Positions 23,913 through 31,615 of a stretch of 43,764 nucleotides of DNA are shown here, piece by piece. Under the pieces are notes generated by a model. It had not been told where the DNA came from. It saw nothing but the letters and a program-made list of their open reading frames with translations, and searched no databases. The stretch's first letter is position 1, and the number at the start of each line of letters is the position of its first letter. The position numbers were made by a program, and so were the translations under genes. The stretch covers positions 1-43,764 of the forward strand of contig DATBIO010000140.1 in assembly GCA_036556965.1 (NCBI GenBank), in the 5' to 3' direction. Source of the DNA: DATBIO01 sp036556965 (GTDB lineage Bacteria > Acidobacteriota > Vicinamibacteria > Fen-336).

Positions 23913-24707
23913 ATGCCCAGCGATACGCTCGAGCCCTGGCGGGCAGACTTCTACCGGGAGACCATGAAGGCCCTCGACGAGGAGCGCATCCCCTTCATGG
24001 TCGGCGGCGCCTACGCCTTCGAGCAGTACACGGGCATCGCGCGGGACACCTGCGACTTCGACATCTTCGTGGCCCGGGAGGCGGTGCCCGAGGTCTTCGC
24101 GGCCGTGGAGTCGCGGGGCTGGCGCAAGGAGCTGACCTTCCCGCACTGGCTGGGCAAGGTCTACCGGGACGGCGCCTACGTGGACGTCATCTTCGGCGCC
24201 GGCAACGGCGTGGCCATGGTGGACGGGGAGTGGCGCGCGCACGCCGAGCGCGGCCGCGTGCTGGGGCGGGACGCCCTCCTCATCCCCGCCGAGGAGATGA
24301 TCTGGTCGAAGGCCTTCATCATGGAGCGCGAGCGCTTCGACGGCAACGACGTCATGCACGTGCTGCGCGCGCGGGGAGACCGCCTGGACTGGGACCGCCT
24401 GCTGCGCCGCTTCGGACGCCACTGGCGCGTGCTCTTCGCCCACCTCGTGCTCTTCGGCTTCGTCTACCCGGCGGAGAGGGGGCGCATCCCCGCCCGCGTC
24501 CTGCGCGCGCTGGCGGGCCGTCTGGCCGCGGACGAGGACGGGGCGGAGCCCGGCCTCTGCCGCGGCACGCTGATCTCGCGCGAGCAGTACCTGCCCGACC
24601 TGCGCCTGTGGGGCTACCGGGATGCCCGGCTGGAGCTCGACGTGCAGATGGACGAGGCCGACATCGCGCGGTGGACGGCGGCCATCGACGAGGCGGCGGA
24701 TGGGTGA
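23913..24707 (+). CDS. Nucleotidyltransferase-fold protein
   Basis: A 264-residue protein with a minimal nucleotidyltransferase core: FMVGGAYAFEQYTGIARDTC followed by DFDIFV (Gly31-Gly32, acidic pair Asp48/Asp50), then YVDVIFGAGNG with a further Asp. The Gly-Gly/Asp-x-Asp pattern is that of MNT/AbiEii-type and tRNA nucleotidyltransferase-like folds. Substrate unknown. It overlaps the downstream metallophosphoesterase by 8 nt, so the two are translationally coupled and likely act together. The start has no good Shine-Dalgarno. Confidence 0.82.
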   Translation: MPSDTLEPWRADFYRETMKALDEERIPFMVGGAYAFEQYTGIARDTCDFDIFVAREAVPEVFAAVESRGWRKELTFPHWLGKVYRDGAYVDVIFGAGNGVAMVDGEWRAHAERGRVLGRDALLIPAEEMIWSKAFIMERERFDGNDVMHVLRARGDRLDWDRLLRRFGRHWRVLFAHLVLFGFVYPAERGRIPARVLRALAGRLAADEDGAEPGLCRGTLISREQYLPDLRLWGYRDARLELDVQMDEADIARWTAAIDEAADG

Positions 24708-25497
24708 GGCGGCCGTCCCCTCCCTCCGCGTGGCGGCGGTGGGAGACCTCCACTGCACGCGCAGCTCGCAGGGCAAGCTGCGGCCCCTCTTCGCCGAGGC
24801 CGCCGCGCGCGCCGACGTCCTCCTCCTCTGCGGCGACCTCACCGACTACGGCACGCCGGAGGAGGCGCAGGTCCTGGCGGGGGAGCTGGGGGTGGTCCGC
24901 CACCTCCCCGTGCTGGGCGTGCTCGGCAACCACGACCACGAGTCGGGCCGCGTGGAGGAGGTCGTGCACATCCTCCTCGGGGCCGGCGTGCGCATGATCG
25001 AGGGAGAGCCGGCCGAGGTGGGCGGGCTGGGCTTCGCGGGCGTCAAGGGCTTCGGGGGCGGCTTCGGCCGGCACACCCTCGAGCCGTGGGGCGAGGCCAG
25101 CACCAAGGCCTTCGTGCAGGAGAGCGTGCAGGAAGCGCTGCGCCTGGAGTCGGCGCTGGCCCGGCTGACCACGCCGCAGAAGGTGGCCGTGCTGCACTAC
25201 GCGCCCATCCAGCGCACGGTAGAGGGCGAGCCGCCCTCGATCTTCCCGTTCCTGGGCTCCAGCCGGCTGGAGGAGCCGATCAACCGCTACGGAGTGGCGG
25301 CGGTGTTCCACGGCCACGCCCACCGCGGCACCCTGGAAGGCCGCACCCAGGCCGGCGTCCCCGTGTACAACGTGTCGCTGCCGCTGCTGCGCCAGTCCTG
25401 GCCGGAGGGCCCCCTGGTACGGGTGGTGGACGTGCCCCTCGCCCCCTCCGCGGAGCGCCGCAGCGGCGACCGGCGCGGCCTCGCCGCCGTCCCCTGA
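24700..25497 (+). CDS. Calcineurin-like metallophosphoesterase
   Basis: A 265-residue metallophosphoesterase with the full two-metal motif set: GDLH (Asp16, His18), CGDLTD (Asp46), GNHDH (Asn77, His78, Asp79), a His in AVLHYAP and the C-terminal FHGHAHRG. It probably hydrolyses a phosphodiester such as a cyclic nucleotide or nucleic acid end. It starts inside the last codons of the nucleotidyltransferase gene, suggesting joint action (add and remove a nucleotide), which is inference. Confidence 0.88.
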   Translation: MGEAAVPSLRVAAVGDLHCTRSSQGKLRPLFAEAAARADVLLLCGDLTDYGTPEEAQVLAGELGVVRHLPVLGVLGNHDHESGRVEEVVHILLGAGVRMIEGEPAEVGGLGFAGVKGFGGGFGRHTLEPWGEASTKAFVQESVQEALRLESALARLTTPQKVAVLHYAPIQRTVEGEPPSIFPFLGSSRLEEPINRYGVAAVFHGHAHRGTLEGRTQAGVPVYNVSLPLLRQSWPEGPLVRVVDVPLAPSAERRSGDRRGLAAVP

Positions 25498-25500
25498 CCC

Positions 25501-25517
25501 GAGGCGCGGCGCGCCTC
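25501..25517. terminator. Short GC hairpin between convergent genes
   Basis: GAGGCGCG-G-CGCGCCTC, a perfect inverted repeat in the 18-nt gap between the metallophosphoesterase and methyltransferase-like stops. No U-tract; it may block read-through in both directions. Confidence 0.35.
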
Positions 25518-27114
25518 AGCTCCCGGACAGCTCGGCCTGGATCCGGTTCCGCCAGTCGCGGGCGTGGCCGTAGTCCGGCTTCATCTCCAGGCTCTGGTCC
25601 ATGAACTTCAGGGCCTCCTCGGGCTGGCCGAGGAGGTACATGCAGAGGCCCATGTTGTGCAGGGTGATGTGGTGGGGGCCGTTGAGCTTCAGCGACTCCC
25701 CGTAGAACCGCAGCGCGTCCTTGCGCAGGTTGAGGGAGGAGAAGACGTTGGCGATCTCGAAGGCCACGTCCTGGCTCATGGGGAAGAACGACTCCCAGGT
25801 CCGCTCCAGCGCGCGCTTGACCTCCAGCTTCATGACGTCGCTCATCTTGTCCGCCTGGCGGGCCAGCGAGCGCGCGTAGTAGGCGAGGACGTAGGGGTCC
25901 CAGTCGCCCAGCTTCAGGAGGGCCATCACGAAGTCCGGCGGCATCTCGTACTCCTGCTTGCGCGAGTACATGCTCAGCCGGTGGTAGTCGAAGGGCGAGA
26001 ACGCGTCCATGGCGTCGCGGAAGGCCAGGCGCGTCTCGGGGAAGGAGTCGGCGGGCCCGCCCGTGAGGAGGGCCGCCACCTTGAAGTGGCGGTCGAGCTG
26101 CTGCGTGTGCAGGGCGCCCCCGCCGAGGTTCTCCACGTAGCGGCCGATGGCGTGGAGGTTGACGTCCATGGAGAACGCCCCTCCGTGCTGGGGACGCTGG
26201 GGCACCGTGCGCTGCACGATCTCCTCGATCCGGCTGGTGCCCTTGTCCCCCACCACCAGCAGGGCCGGTCCCTGCGAGAGGGCGATCAGCGCGCGCACGC
26301 AGCGCATGGCGGCCACGGGCACCAGCAGCGAGGTGTCGCCGAGGCGCTGCCGGTACTCGCGCAGGACCGCGTCGAGGGGGGGGTCGCCGTACGGGTTCTC
26401 GGGGACGGTGGCGGGGTCGTAGCTCAGCACCAGGCGCGACATCAGCTCCGGGTCGCCGAGGTCGGGCTCGGGTTGGGGAGAGGAGACGGACACGAGACCC
26501 TCGTAGATGGCGCCCGCCCGGATGAAGAACAAGTCCTGCGTGGTGGAGTCGAAGGCGTAGTTGGCGATGGCGGCCACGGGGTTGCCGACGGTGCCGGGGG
26601 CGAGGGTCCCCGAGGCCAGCTCCAGGGCGCCCGGCTTCTCCAGGTCGAAGAGGGCGAAGTCGAGCAGCCCCTCCTGCACGAACGGCGCGAAGCGCGGGTT
26701 GTCGCGGCAGGCCTGGAGGTTCGACTCCGCCACGTCGGTGATGACGTAGAGCGGCCGCACGCCCTCCAGGCCCGGGGTCAGGGGGAGGACCTCGCGCAGC
26801 TTGCGCAGGAAGTGGAAGGCGAAGATGCCGGCCCCCGCCGCCAGCTCCACGATGGGCACGGGCCGCGAGCGGTCCAGCACGGCCCCGCCCCGCCCCTGCG
26901 CGCAGTCACGGAGCCAGGCCAGGACCACGCGCACGTAGGCGCGCGCGATGTAGGGGTTGCCCGTGATGTACCAGGGCAGCTCGCCCGAGGTCCAGGCCGC
27001 GGTGCCCCGGCGCCGGTAGAACTCGCGCTGGAGGTCCCAGATCATCGACTGGGACAGGCGCCGGCGCTGCTCCAGGACGTGCAGGGGTGCTGGCGGCTTG
27101 GTCTCCTCGGCCAT
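25516..27114 (-). CDS. SAM-dependent methyltransferase-like (DUF185/NDUFAF7-type) protein with C-terminal TPR
   Basis: A 532-residue cytoplasmic protein. A Rossmann glycine motif VPIVELAAGAGIFAFHFLRK (about 86-105), a conserved-looking TDVAESNLQACRDNP (motif II region) and AIANYAFDST match DUF185/MidA-like SAM methyltransferases. The last 100 residues form TPR helices (DVAFEIANVFSSLNLRKDAL, HNMGLCMYLLGQPEEALKFM). Such a TPR tail would bind a protein partner. A promoter TTGCAA-16-TAGAAT ends 9 nt before the ATG, with no Shine-Dalgarno. Confidence 0.75.
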   Translation of the reverse strand: MAEETKPPAPLHVLEQRRRLSQSMIWDLQREFYRRRGTAAWTSGELPWYITGNPYIARAYVRVVLAWLRDCAQGRGGAVLDRSRPVPIVELAAGAGIFAFHFLRKLREVLPLTPGLEGVRPLYVITDVAESNLQACRDNPRFAPFVQEGLLDFALFDLEKPGALELASGTLAPGTVGNPVAAIANYAFDSTTQDLFFIRAGAIYEGLVSVSSPQPEPDLGDPELMSRLVLSYDPATVPENPYGDPPLDAVLREYRQRLGDTSLLVPVAAMRCVRALIALSQGPALLVVGDKGTSRIEEIVQRTVPQRPQHGGAFSMDVNLHAIGRYVENLGGGALHTQQLDRHFKVAALLTGGPADSFPETRLAFRDAMDAFSPFDYHRLSMYSRKQEYEMPPDFVMALLKLGDWDPYVLAYYARSLARQADKMSDVMKLEVKRALERTWESFFPMSQDVAFEIANVFSSLNLRKDALRFYGESLKLNGPHHITLHNMGLCMYLLGQPEEALKFMDQSLEMKPDYGHARDWRNRIQAELSGS

Positions 27115-27123
27115 GCGCGCGGG

Positions 27124-27151
27124 ATTCTAGGCCCTGGCGCGGAGCTTGCAA
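27124..27151 (-). promoter_or_regulatory. Promoter TTGCAA-16-TAGAAT with leaderless spacing
   Basis: On the minus strand TTGCAA (4/6), 16 nt, TAGAAT (5/6), ending 9 nt before the ATG of the methyltransferase-like gene. It is the best matched of the leaderless candidates. It occupies most of the 48-nt gap to the divergent Ku gene. Confidence 0.5.
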
Positions 27152-27162
27152 GTCCGGGGGGC

Positions 27163-28026
27163 ATGGCGACCCGCGCGATGTCCACGGCGTCCATCTCCTT
27201 CGGGCTCGTCACCGTGCCCGTGCGCGTCTATCCAGCCACCCGGCGGTCGGCCGGCCTGTCCTTCCACCTGCTGCACGGGAAAGACGGGGCCCGGCTCAAG
27301 CAGCAGTACGTCTGCGCGGAAGACGGCGAGGTCGTCCCCCGGTCGGAGATGGTGAAGGGCTTCGAGATCTCCAAGGGCCGCTACGTGACCTTCACCAACG
27401 AGGAGCTGAAGGCCCTCGACGAGAAGGCTACCCAGGGCATCGAGATCCAGGAGTTCGTACCCGCGGAGACGGTGGACCCCGTCTACTTCGAGACCACCTA
27501 CTTCCTGGGCCCGGACAAGGGCGGCGAGAAGCCGTACGCGCTGCTGGCCGCCGCCATGCGCGCGACCGGCCTGTCCGCGGTGGCGCGCTACGCCGCGCGG
27601 GGCAAGGACTACCTGGTACTGCTGCGGCCCATGGGCGACCGGTTGGCCATGCAGCAGCTCTACCACGCCGACGAGGTGCGCGACGTGGACGAGGTCCCCG
27701 CGGCGGAGCGCACGGTGCGCGAGGCCGAGCTCAAGCTCGCCCGGCAGCTCGTCGAGCAGATCGCGGCCCGGAAGTTCGACCCCGCGAAGTACCGGGACGA
27801 GGTCCGCGCGCGCATCGAGGACCTCATCGAGCGCAAGGCCGGGGGCGAGGACATCACCGCGCCCGCGCCGGAGCGCGCCCGCGGACCGAAGGTGGTGGAC
27901 CTCATGGAGGCGCTCAAGGCCTCCCTGGCGCGCAAGGGGTCCGCGCGCGGGCGGGGCGCGCCGCGCGCGCGGGCGGTGGCGCGGCGGTCGAAGCCGGTCA
28001 CGGCCCGCAAGAAGGAGTCCGCCTAG
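27163..28026 (+). CDS. ku: Bacterial Ku protein (non-homologous end joining)
   Basis: A 287-residue Ku homologue, the usual bacterial length: STASISFGLVTVPVRVYPAT, RLKQQYVCAEDGEVVPRSEM, VKGFEISKGRYVTFTNEELK and ARQLVEQIAARKFDPAKYRD are family signatures. Ku dimers ring DNA ends and recruit LigD. The C terminus (about 260-287) is an Arg/Lys-rich extension, typical of the DNA-binding tails. No LigD is present in the window. Its stop shares the CTAG quartet with the convergent SRAP gene. Confidence 0.95.
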   Translation: MATRAMSTASISFGLVTVPVRVYPATRRSAGLSFHLLHGKDGARLKQQYVCAEDGEVVPRSEMVKGFEISKGRYVTFTNEELKALDEKATQGIEIQEFVPAETVDPVYFETTYFLGPDKGGEKPYALLAAAMRATGLSAVARYAARGKDYLVLLRPMGDRLAMQQLYHADEVRDVDEVPAAERTVREAELKLARQLVEQIAARKFDPAKYRDEVRARIEDLIERKAGGEDITAPAPERARGPKVVDLMEALKASLARKGSARGRGAPRARAVARRSKPVTARKKESA

Positions 28027-28691
28027 AACAGGGTGCCCTGGCGCTCGGCGGGCAGGGGGCGGATCAGCTCCGGGTCGTCCACCTCCACGCGGTTCACGCG
28101 TTCCGAGACCGGGAACGACTCGAAGGCCTCCGCCGGGGCCGGCCCCAGCAGCGCGGCCGGGTCCGTACCGGGCGCGAGCCCCAGCCAGGCGCCGTAGGCC
28201 TCGGGCGGGACCACCACCGGCATGCGGTCGTGGAGCCGGGCCACCAGCTCGTTGGGCTCGGTGGTGAGGATCACGGCGCGCTCGGGCGCGTCCTCGTCCC
28301 CGGGAACGCGCTCCCACAGCGCGCCCAGGCCGAAGGGCCGCCCGTCGCGGCGGCGGATGAACCACGGCTGGCGCAGGCCGCCCGTGCGGCGCCACTCGTA
28401 GAAGCCGCTGACGGGCACCAGGCAGCGCCGGCCGCGGAACGCGTCGCGGAAGGCGGGCGCGCGCGGGGCCGACTCCGAGCGGGCGTTGATGAGCATGCCG
28501 CCCTCCTCGCCGGAGCGGGGGAGCCCCCACCGCACGTTGCGGGCCTCCTTCCGCCGGCTGGAGGCGCGCACGATCAGCAGGTCCTGGCCGGGGGCGATGT
28601 TGTAGCGCGGGGCCACCTCGGGGGCCTCCTCCAGGTCGAAGGCCTCCGCGATCTCCTCGCCGCTGGCGGTCAGGCTCGCGCGTCCGCACAT
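28023..28691 (-). CDS. SRAP-family abasic-site DNA-protein crosslinker (YedK/HMCES)
   Basis: A 222-residue SRAP protein. Catalytic residues align with E. coli YedK: Cys2 (after Met removal the N-terminal nucleophile; MCGR), Asn69 in LINARSE, Glu99 in GFYEW and His154 in HDRMPVV. The last three are each shifted by six from YedK numbering. It forms a thiazolidine crosslink with abasic sites in single-stranded DNA, shielding them. Convergent and overlapping with Ku by 4 nt; a DNA-damage role for both is consistent. Confidence 0.93.
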   Translation of the reverse strand: MCGRASLTASGEEIAEAFDLEEAPEVAPRYNIAPGQDLLIVRASSRRKEARNVRWGLPRSGEEGGMLINARSESAPRAPAFRDAFRGRRCLVPVSGFYEWRRTGGLRQPWFIRRRDGRPFGLGALWERVPGDEDAPERAVILTTEPNELVARLHDRMPVVVPPEAYGAWLGLAPGTDPAALLGPAPAEAFESFPVSERVNRVEVDDPELIRPLPAERQGTLF

Positions 28692-28730
28692 GGCCGTATG
28701 CTTCCGATGTTCGCACGGGAGGCCAGACCG

Positions 28731-29294
28731 ATGCCGAAGACGCCCGACGCCGAGCGCGTGCGCGCGGCCGAGTCCCGCGCCGCCTCCCTGCGCGACGCGG
28801 TGCAGTTCTACGAGAGCCCGGCCCTCGATGCCGAGACCCTCCACGTCTACGGCCGCAAGGCCGCGGGCGACGCCCTGCGCGCACTGATCGGCACCGACGT
28901 GCCCGCGCTGGTGGAGGCGGTGCGCGCGCTGGAGGACGAGGCCGACCGTCTCCGCGGCGACGCCGCGCGCGCGGAGAAGGAGAAGCGCGCCCCCGCGGCC
29001 GCCGGCAAGGAGGCGGCCGCGGAGCCGGCGGCGGAGGACCTGGGCAGCCTGCTCTCCGCGCCGTTCCGCGTAACCCCGGCCATGGTCTCGGCGGCCAAGG
29101 ACGACCCGCTGATGGCCCTCGCCGTCCAGGTCGCGCGGGGCGCCGGGGCGGAGGCCGGGGAAGTGGACCGCGCTCGCCTCATCGCCATGGCCTTCGCCGC
29201 GGCTCGCGGCGACATGGAGACGTTCTGGGGCGCGCGCCGGAAGCGCACGGGCCTGGGCGACGAGCCCGCCAAGGGCGCGAAGCGGAAGAAATAG
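28731..29294 (+). CDS. Hypothetical helical protein with basic tail (187 aa)
   Basis: I do not recognise the family. Mostly charged helices (ERVRAAESRAASLRDAVQFY, VRALEDEADRLRGDAARAEK), an Ala/Glu/Lys linker, a compact C-terminal helical segment (VTPAMVSAAKDDPLMALAVQ) and a Lys-rich end. GGGAGG lies 8 nt before the chosen ATG; two in-frame ATGs upstream lack one. Divergent from the SRAP gene, which may place it in the same repair neighbourhood, but nothing in the protein proves this. Confidence 0.65.
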   Translation: MPKTPDAERVRAAESRAASLRDAVQFYESPALDAETLHVYGRKAAGDALRALIGTDVPALVEAVRALEDEADRLRGDAARAEKEKRAPAAAGKEAAAEPAAEDLGSLLSAPFRVTPAMVSAAKDDPLMALAVQVARGAGAEAGEVDRARLIAMAFAAARGDMETFWGARRKRTGLGDEPAKGAKRKK

Positions 29295-29415
29295 GCGCCT
29301 CGTGGAGAGAGCGGTCCTTCATCGGCCCGCCTCCACGGTCGTGTGCTGCCGGCCGCTCGATCCCAGGTGGAACCTCGAGATCGAGGCCGTGGCCGCAGAG
29401 TAGCCGGAGGCATCG

Positions 29416-29751
29416 ATGAGCTTCGACCACACCCTCTTCCGCGCCCCCGGACCCGGGCCGATGTCCTCCTGGCCCGACGCGCCCATGGAGCCGCTGGGGA
29501 CCCTGGCCGAGATGCAGGCCCGGCTCGCCGCCCTCTTTCCGGAGGTGCGCTGGACGCCGTTCCGGGACACGTGGTTCGGAATGCTGAGGCCACCGCCCGA
29601 CGACGGCGTGGAGGTCCAGATGACGCCCGACGCGGAGGGCCTGGTCCGCATGCTCACCGTCCGGCGTGCGACGCGGGAGGAGGTCGTGCAGCTCTGCAAG
29701 GCGCTGGCCCTCGTCGCCGTCGACCCGGGCTTCGAGCTGATCCGGCCCTGA
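29416..29751 (+). CDS. Small hypothetical protein (111 aa)
   Basis: Soluble, with a plausible alpha/beta fold: AEMQARLAALFPEVRWTPF, WFGMLRPPPDDGVEVQMTPD and LVRMLTVRRATREEVVQL, ending in a conserved-looking DPGFELIRP. No known domain recognised. GGAGG lies 5 nt before the ATG, supporting expression. Confidence 0.65.
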   Translation: MSFDHTLFRAPGPGPMSSWPDAPMEPLGTLAEMQARLAALFPEVRWTPFRDTWFGMLRPPPDDGVEVQMTPDAEGLVRMLTVRRATREEVVQLCKALALVAVDPGFELIRP

Positions 29752-29781
29752 GGAGAGCGCCGGGCCGCGGTCGCGACGACT

Positions 29782-29793
29782 CGGTCCGGACCG
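29782..29793. other. 12-bp perfect palindrome CGGTCCGGACCG
   Basis: Lies in the 233-nt gap between the 111-residue gene and the LCCL-repeat gene, followed by a related GGGGTCCGGC. It could be an operator or part of a terminator; nothing else recognisable is in this gap. Confidence 0.25.
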
Positions 29794-29984
29794 GGCTCGT
29801 TCGGGGTCCGGCACGATGAAGGCTCGCTTCTTCAGCGGGCTGCCAGCGGTCCAGCTCGGCGCACCGGTAGGTCCTGGACCGCCGAGGGGACGAAGGTGTA
29901 CAAGGGGGTCTGCGGAGAGAAACGTGCGTTCGCGTGCCGGCCCCGGGTTCCAAGCGCATCGAGCCACGCGCGCCGGAGGTTCAA

Positions 29985-31562
29985 ATGACTCGAGAGGTCT
30001 CGCGTAGGACGCCCTGGTTTCCGTACCTCCACCTTCCCCTGTCGCCCCGAACCCGTCCCGCCTTCTTCCTCCGGGGCACGACCCTTGCCGCGGCCCTGAC
30101 CATCGTCGTACTCGTGCCGGCGGCCCCCGCCGCTGGCGCCGGGCTTCGGTGGGGCAACAAGGGAACCAGGTGCGAGGGAACGCGGCGGGTCGACTACGCT
30201 CGGCTGTGGGGCCTCGCCTGGGGGACGGACTGGGTCGCGATCTGCAAGAGGACGCCCGCGTCGAACCTCTATCCCCGAACCGACGGCAAGGTCCCCTCTA
30301 CCTGTGTGCAGAAGGCCGACTCGAGCGTGTGGGCGGAATGGAGATACTCGAACGATCCTTCGTGCCGAGACGCCGGGTCGGAGCGCCTGCATTGGGGCGA
30401 TTTCGGACACAAGTGTGACGGCGGCCATCGCATCGAGTACGCGCGGCTGTGGGGCCTGCGCCCGGGCACGGATTGGAAGCAGATCTGCGAGCGCACGAGA
30501 GCCGACGGCGTCAGCCCGCTTTCCGACGGCAAGGCGCCGTCCTGGTGTGTCGACAAGGGCGTTCTCGGCACGTGGGGGGAGTGGAAGTACTCGGGTCATG
30601 CGAGCTGCGCGGCGCGTTTCGAATCGGTGAAGAAGGCCGGCTGCTTCGGGCCCGACCGCCAGGTCTACTCGGCAAGATTGACGGGGGACCTCGGGGGCCG
30701 GAGCTGGGAGGAGGCGTGCCGCGGTGCGGCCGGGCCCGGCCGTTTGGGTACGCCCGACCGCTGCGTGAAGGACCCGCTGAGGACCGGCATCTGGGGTGAG
30801 TGGTACTCCGGTGAATCCTGCGACGTCCCCCTCGCGTGGGGCCCCCTGAAGGACAACGGCTGCGTGAAGGACATGAAGACACCCGACGCCAACGCCGGTG
30901 GCATTTCGCTGGAAGGCTATCGGAGCTACTCGGCCGTTCTCTGGAATGCCGGAGGCGATTGGCTCGAGGCGTGCAAGTTCGCGTCGATCCGCAAGCAGAC
31001 GGGGGACGGGCGGCTCGTGGCCATGCCCTTCCCCACGGCCTGCGTGGTCGCCGACGCCGACGATGCCCTCGGCTGGGCGACGACGGCGATCATCGGCGCC
31101 GGAACGGCGTTCATCGCCTCGCCCACCGGCCCCTACGCGATTGCCGCGAGCGGCGCCGCCATCGCGGTGGCTTCGAAGGCCGTGGAGACCGGCCTGTTCG
31201 AGGCGTGGGACACCAGCCTGAACGTGTGGGGCGTGTTCTGGGCGAAGGACGCGGCGTGCGGCGTCGCCGACGTGATCGCCGCCTGTCCGCCAACCGGCGC
31301 GGGCCTCAGCGGGGCCGTGAGCTGCACGTGTTCCCCGGCGCAGACGCAGTCCGGCCGGGTCTGGGGGTCGGGCACCTACTCCGCGGAGTCGTCCGTTTGC
31401 CGCGCGGCGCTCCATGCCGGTGTCATCCCGGCCCAGGGAGGGACGGTGACCGTCCACTCGGTGCATGCGGCCGGCGACTACGAGGGCTCGTCGCAGCACG
31501 GGGTGACCGCGCGCTCCTGGGTGAACCGGGACGGCACCTTCGTGTTCGTGGGAACCGAGTAG
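29985..31562 (+). CDS. Secreted protein with four Cys/Trp repeats, hydrophobic hairpin and C-terminal LCCL domain
   Basis: A 525-residue exported protein; long n-region then a hydrophobic signal (about 31-50), cleavage near AGAG. Repeats 1 and 2 (Cys63/87/107/127 and Cys144/168/188/208) have identical Cys spacing 24-20-20 and share YARLWGL, GTDW and EW(R/K)YS. Repeat 3 (Cys220/245/260/279) is shorter. Repeat 4 (Cys293/330/353/425) is split after its third Cys by an Ala/Gly-rich hydrophobic stretch (about 365-405). Residues 434-523 match the LCCL domain: VWGSGTYSAESSVCRAALHA then GVIPAQGG. LCCL is mainly known from eukaryotic extracellular proteins (Coch-5b2, Limulus factor C) and is rare in bacteria. 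Third codon positions look less GC-rich than in neighbours, hinting at transfer. GGAGG lies 5 nt before the ATG. Confidence 0.85.
   Translation: MTREVSRRTPWFPYLHLPLSPRTRPAFFLRGTTLAAALTIVVLVPAAPAAGAGLRWGNKGTRCEGTRRVDYARLWGLAWGTDWVAICKRTPASNLYPRTDGKVPSTCVQKADSSVWAEWRYSNDPSCRDAGSERLHWGDFGHKCDGGHRIEYARLWGLRPGTDWKQICERTRADGVSPLSDGKAPSWCVDKGVLGTWGEWKYSGHASCAARFESVKKAGCFGPDRQVYSARLTGDLGGRSWEEACRGAAGPGRLGTPDRCVKDPLRTGIWGEWYSGESCDVPLAWGPLKDNGCVKDMKTPDANAGGISLEGYRSYSAVLWNAGGDWLEACKFASIRKQTGDGRLVAMPFPTACVVADADDALGWATTAIIGAGTAFIASPTGPYAIAASGAAIAVASKAVETGLFEAWDTSLNVWGVFWAKDAACGVADVIAACPPTGAGLSGAVSCTCSPAQTQSGRVWGSGTYSAESSVCRAALHAGVIPAQGGTVTVHSVHAAGDYEGSSQHGVTARSWVNRDGTFVFVGTE
30144..31259 (+). repeat. Four-fold tandem protein repeat (about 70-80 aa unit), fourth copy interrupted
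   Basis: Approximate units: 30144-30365, 30384-30608, 30618-30821 and 30834-31259. Copies 1 and 2 are offset by exactly 243 nt (81 codons) and still share the identical stretch CGGCTGTGGGGCCT at 30201 and 30444, so they are the youngest duplicates. Copies 3 and 4 keep the Cys, Trp and Tyr framework but little DNA identity. Confidence 0.75.
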
Positions 31563-31615
31563 CGTCTCCCCCGTTTGCCGTCCGTCGTCCCCGCTGGCCC
31601 TGACCCGCGGCCGGG

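Noticed and set aside
23913..24707. Nucleotidyltransferase as the antitoxin of a HEPN/MNT or AbiE system
   Set aside because: No HEPN or AbiEi gene flanks it, and the overlapping partner is a metallophosphoesterase.
27163..28691. Ku and SRAP neighbourhood as an anti-phage defence island
   Set aside because: No nuclease, helicase, reverse transcriptase or effector gene is adjacent; both are ordinary repair families.
29816..30007. A 63-codon plus-strand frame in front of the LCCL gene
   Set aside because: No ribosome binding site, overlaps the signal-peptide region of the LCCL gene in another frame, and composition is shadow-like.
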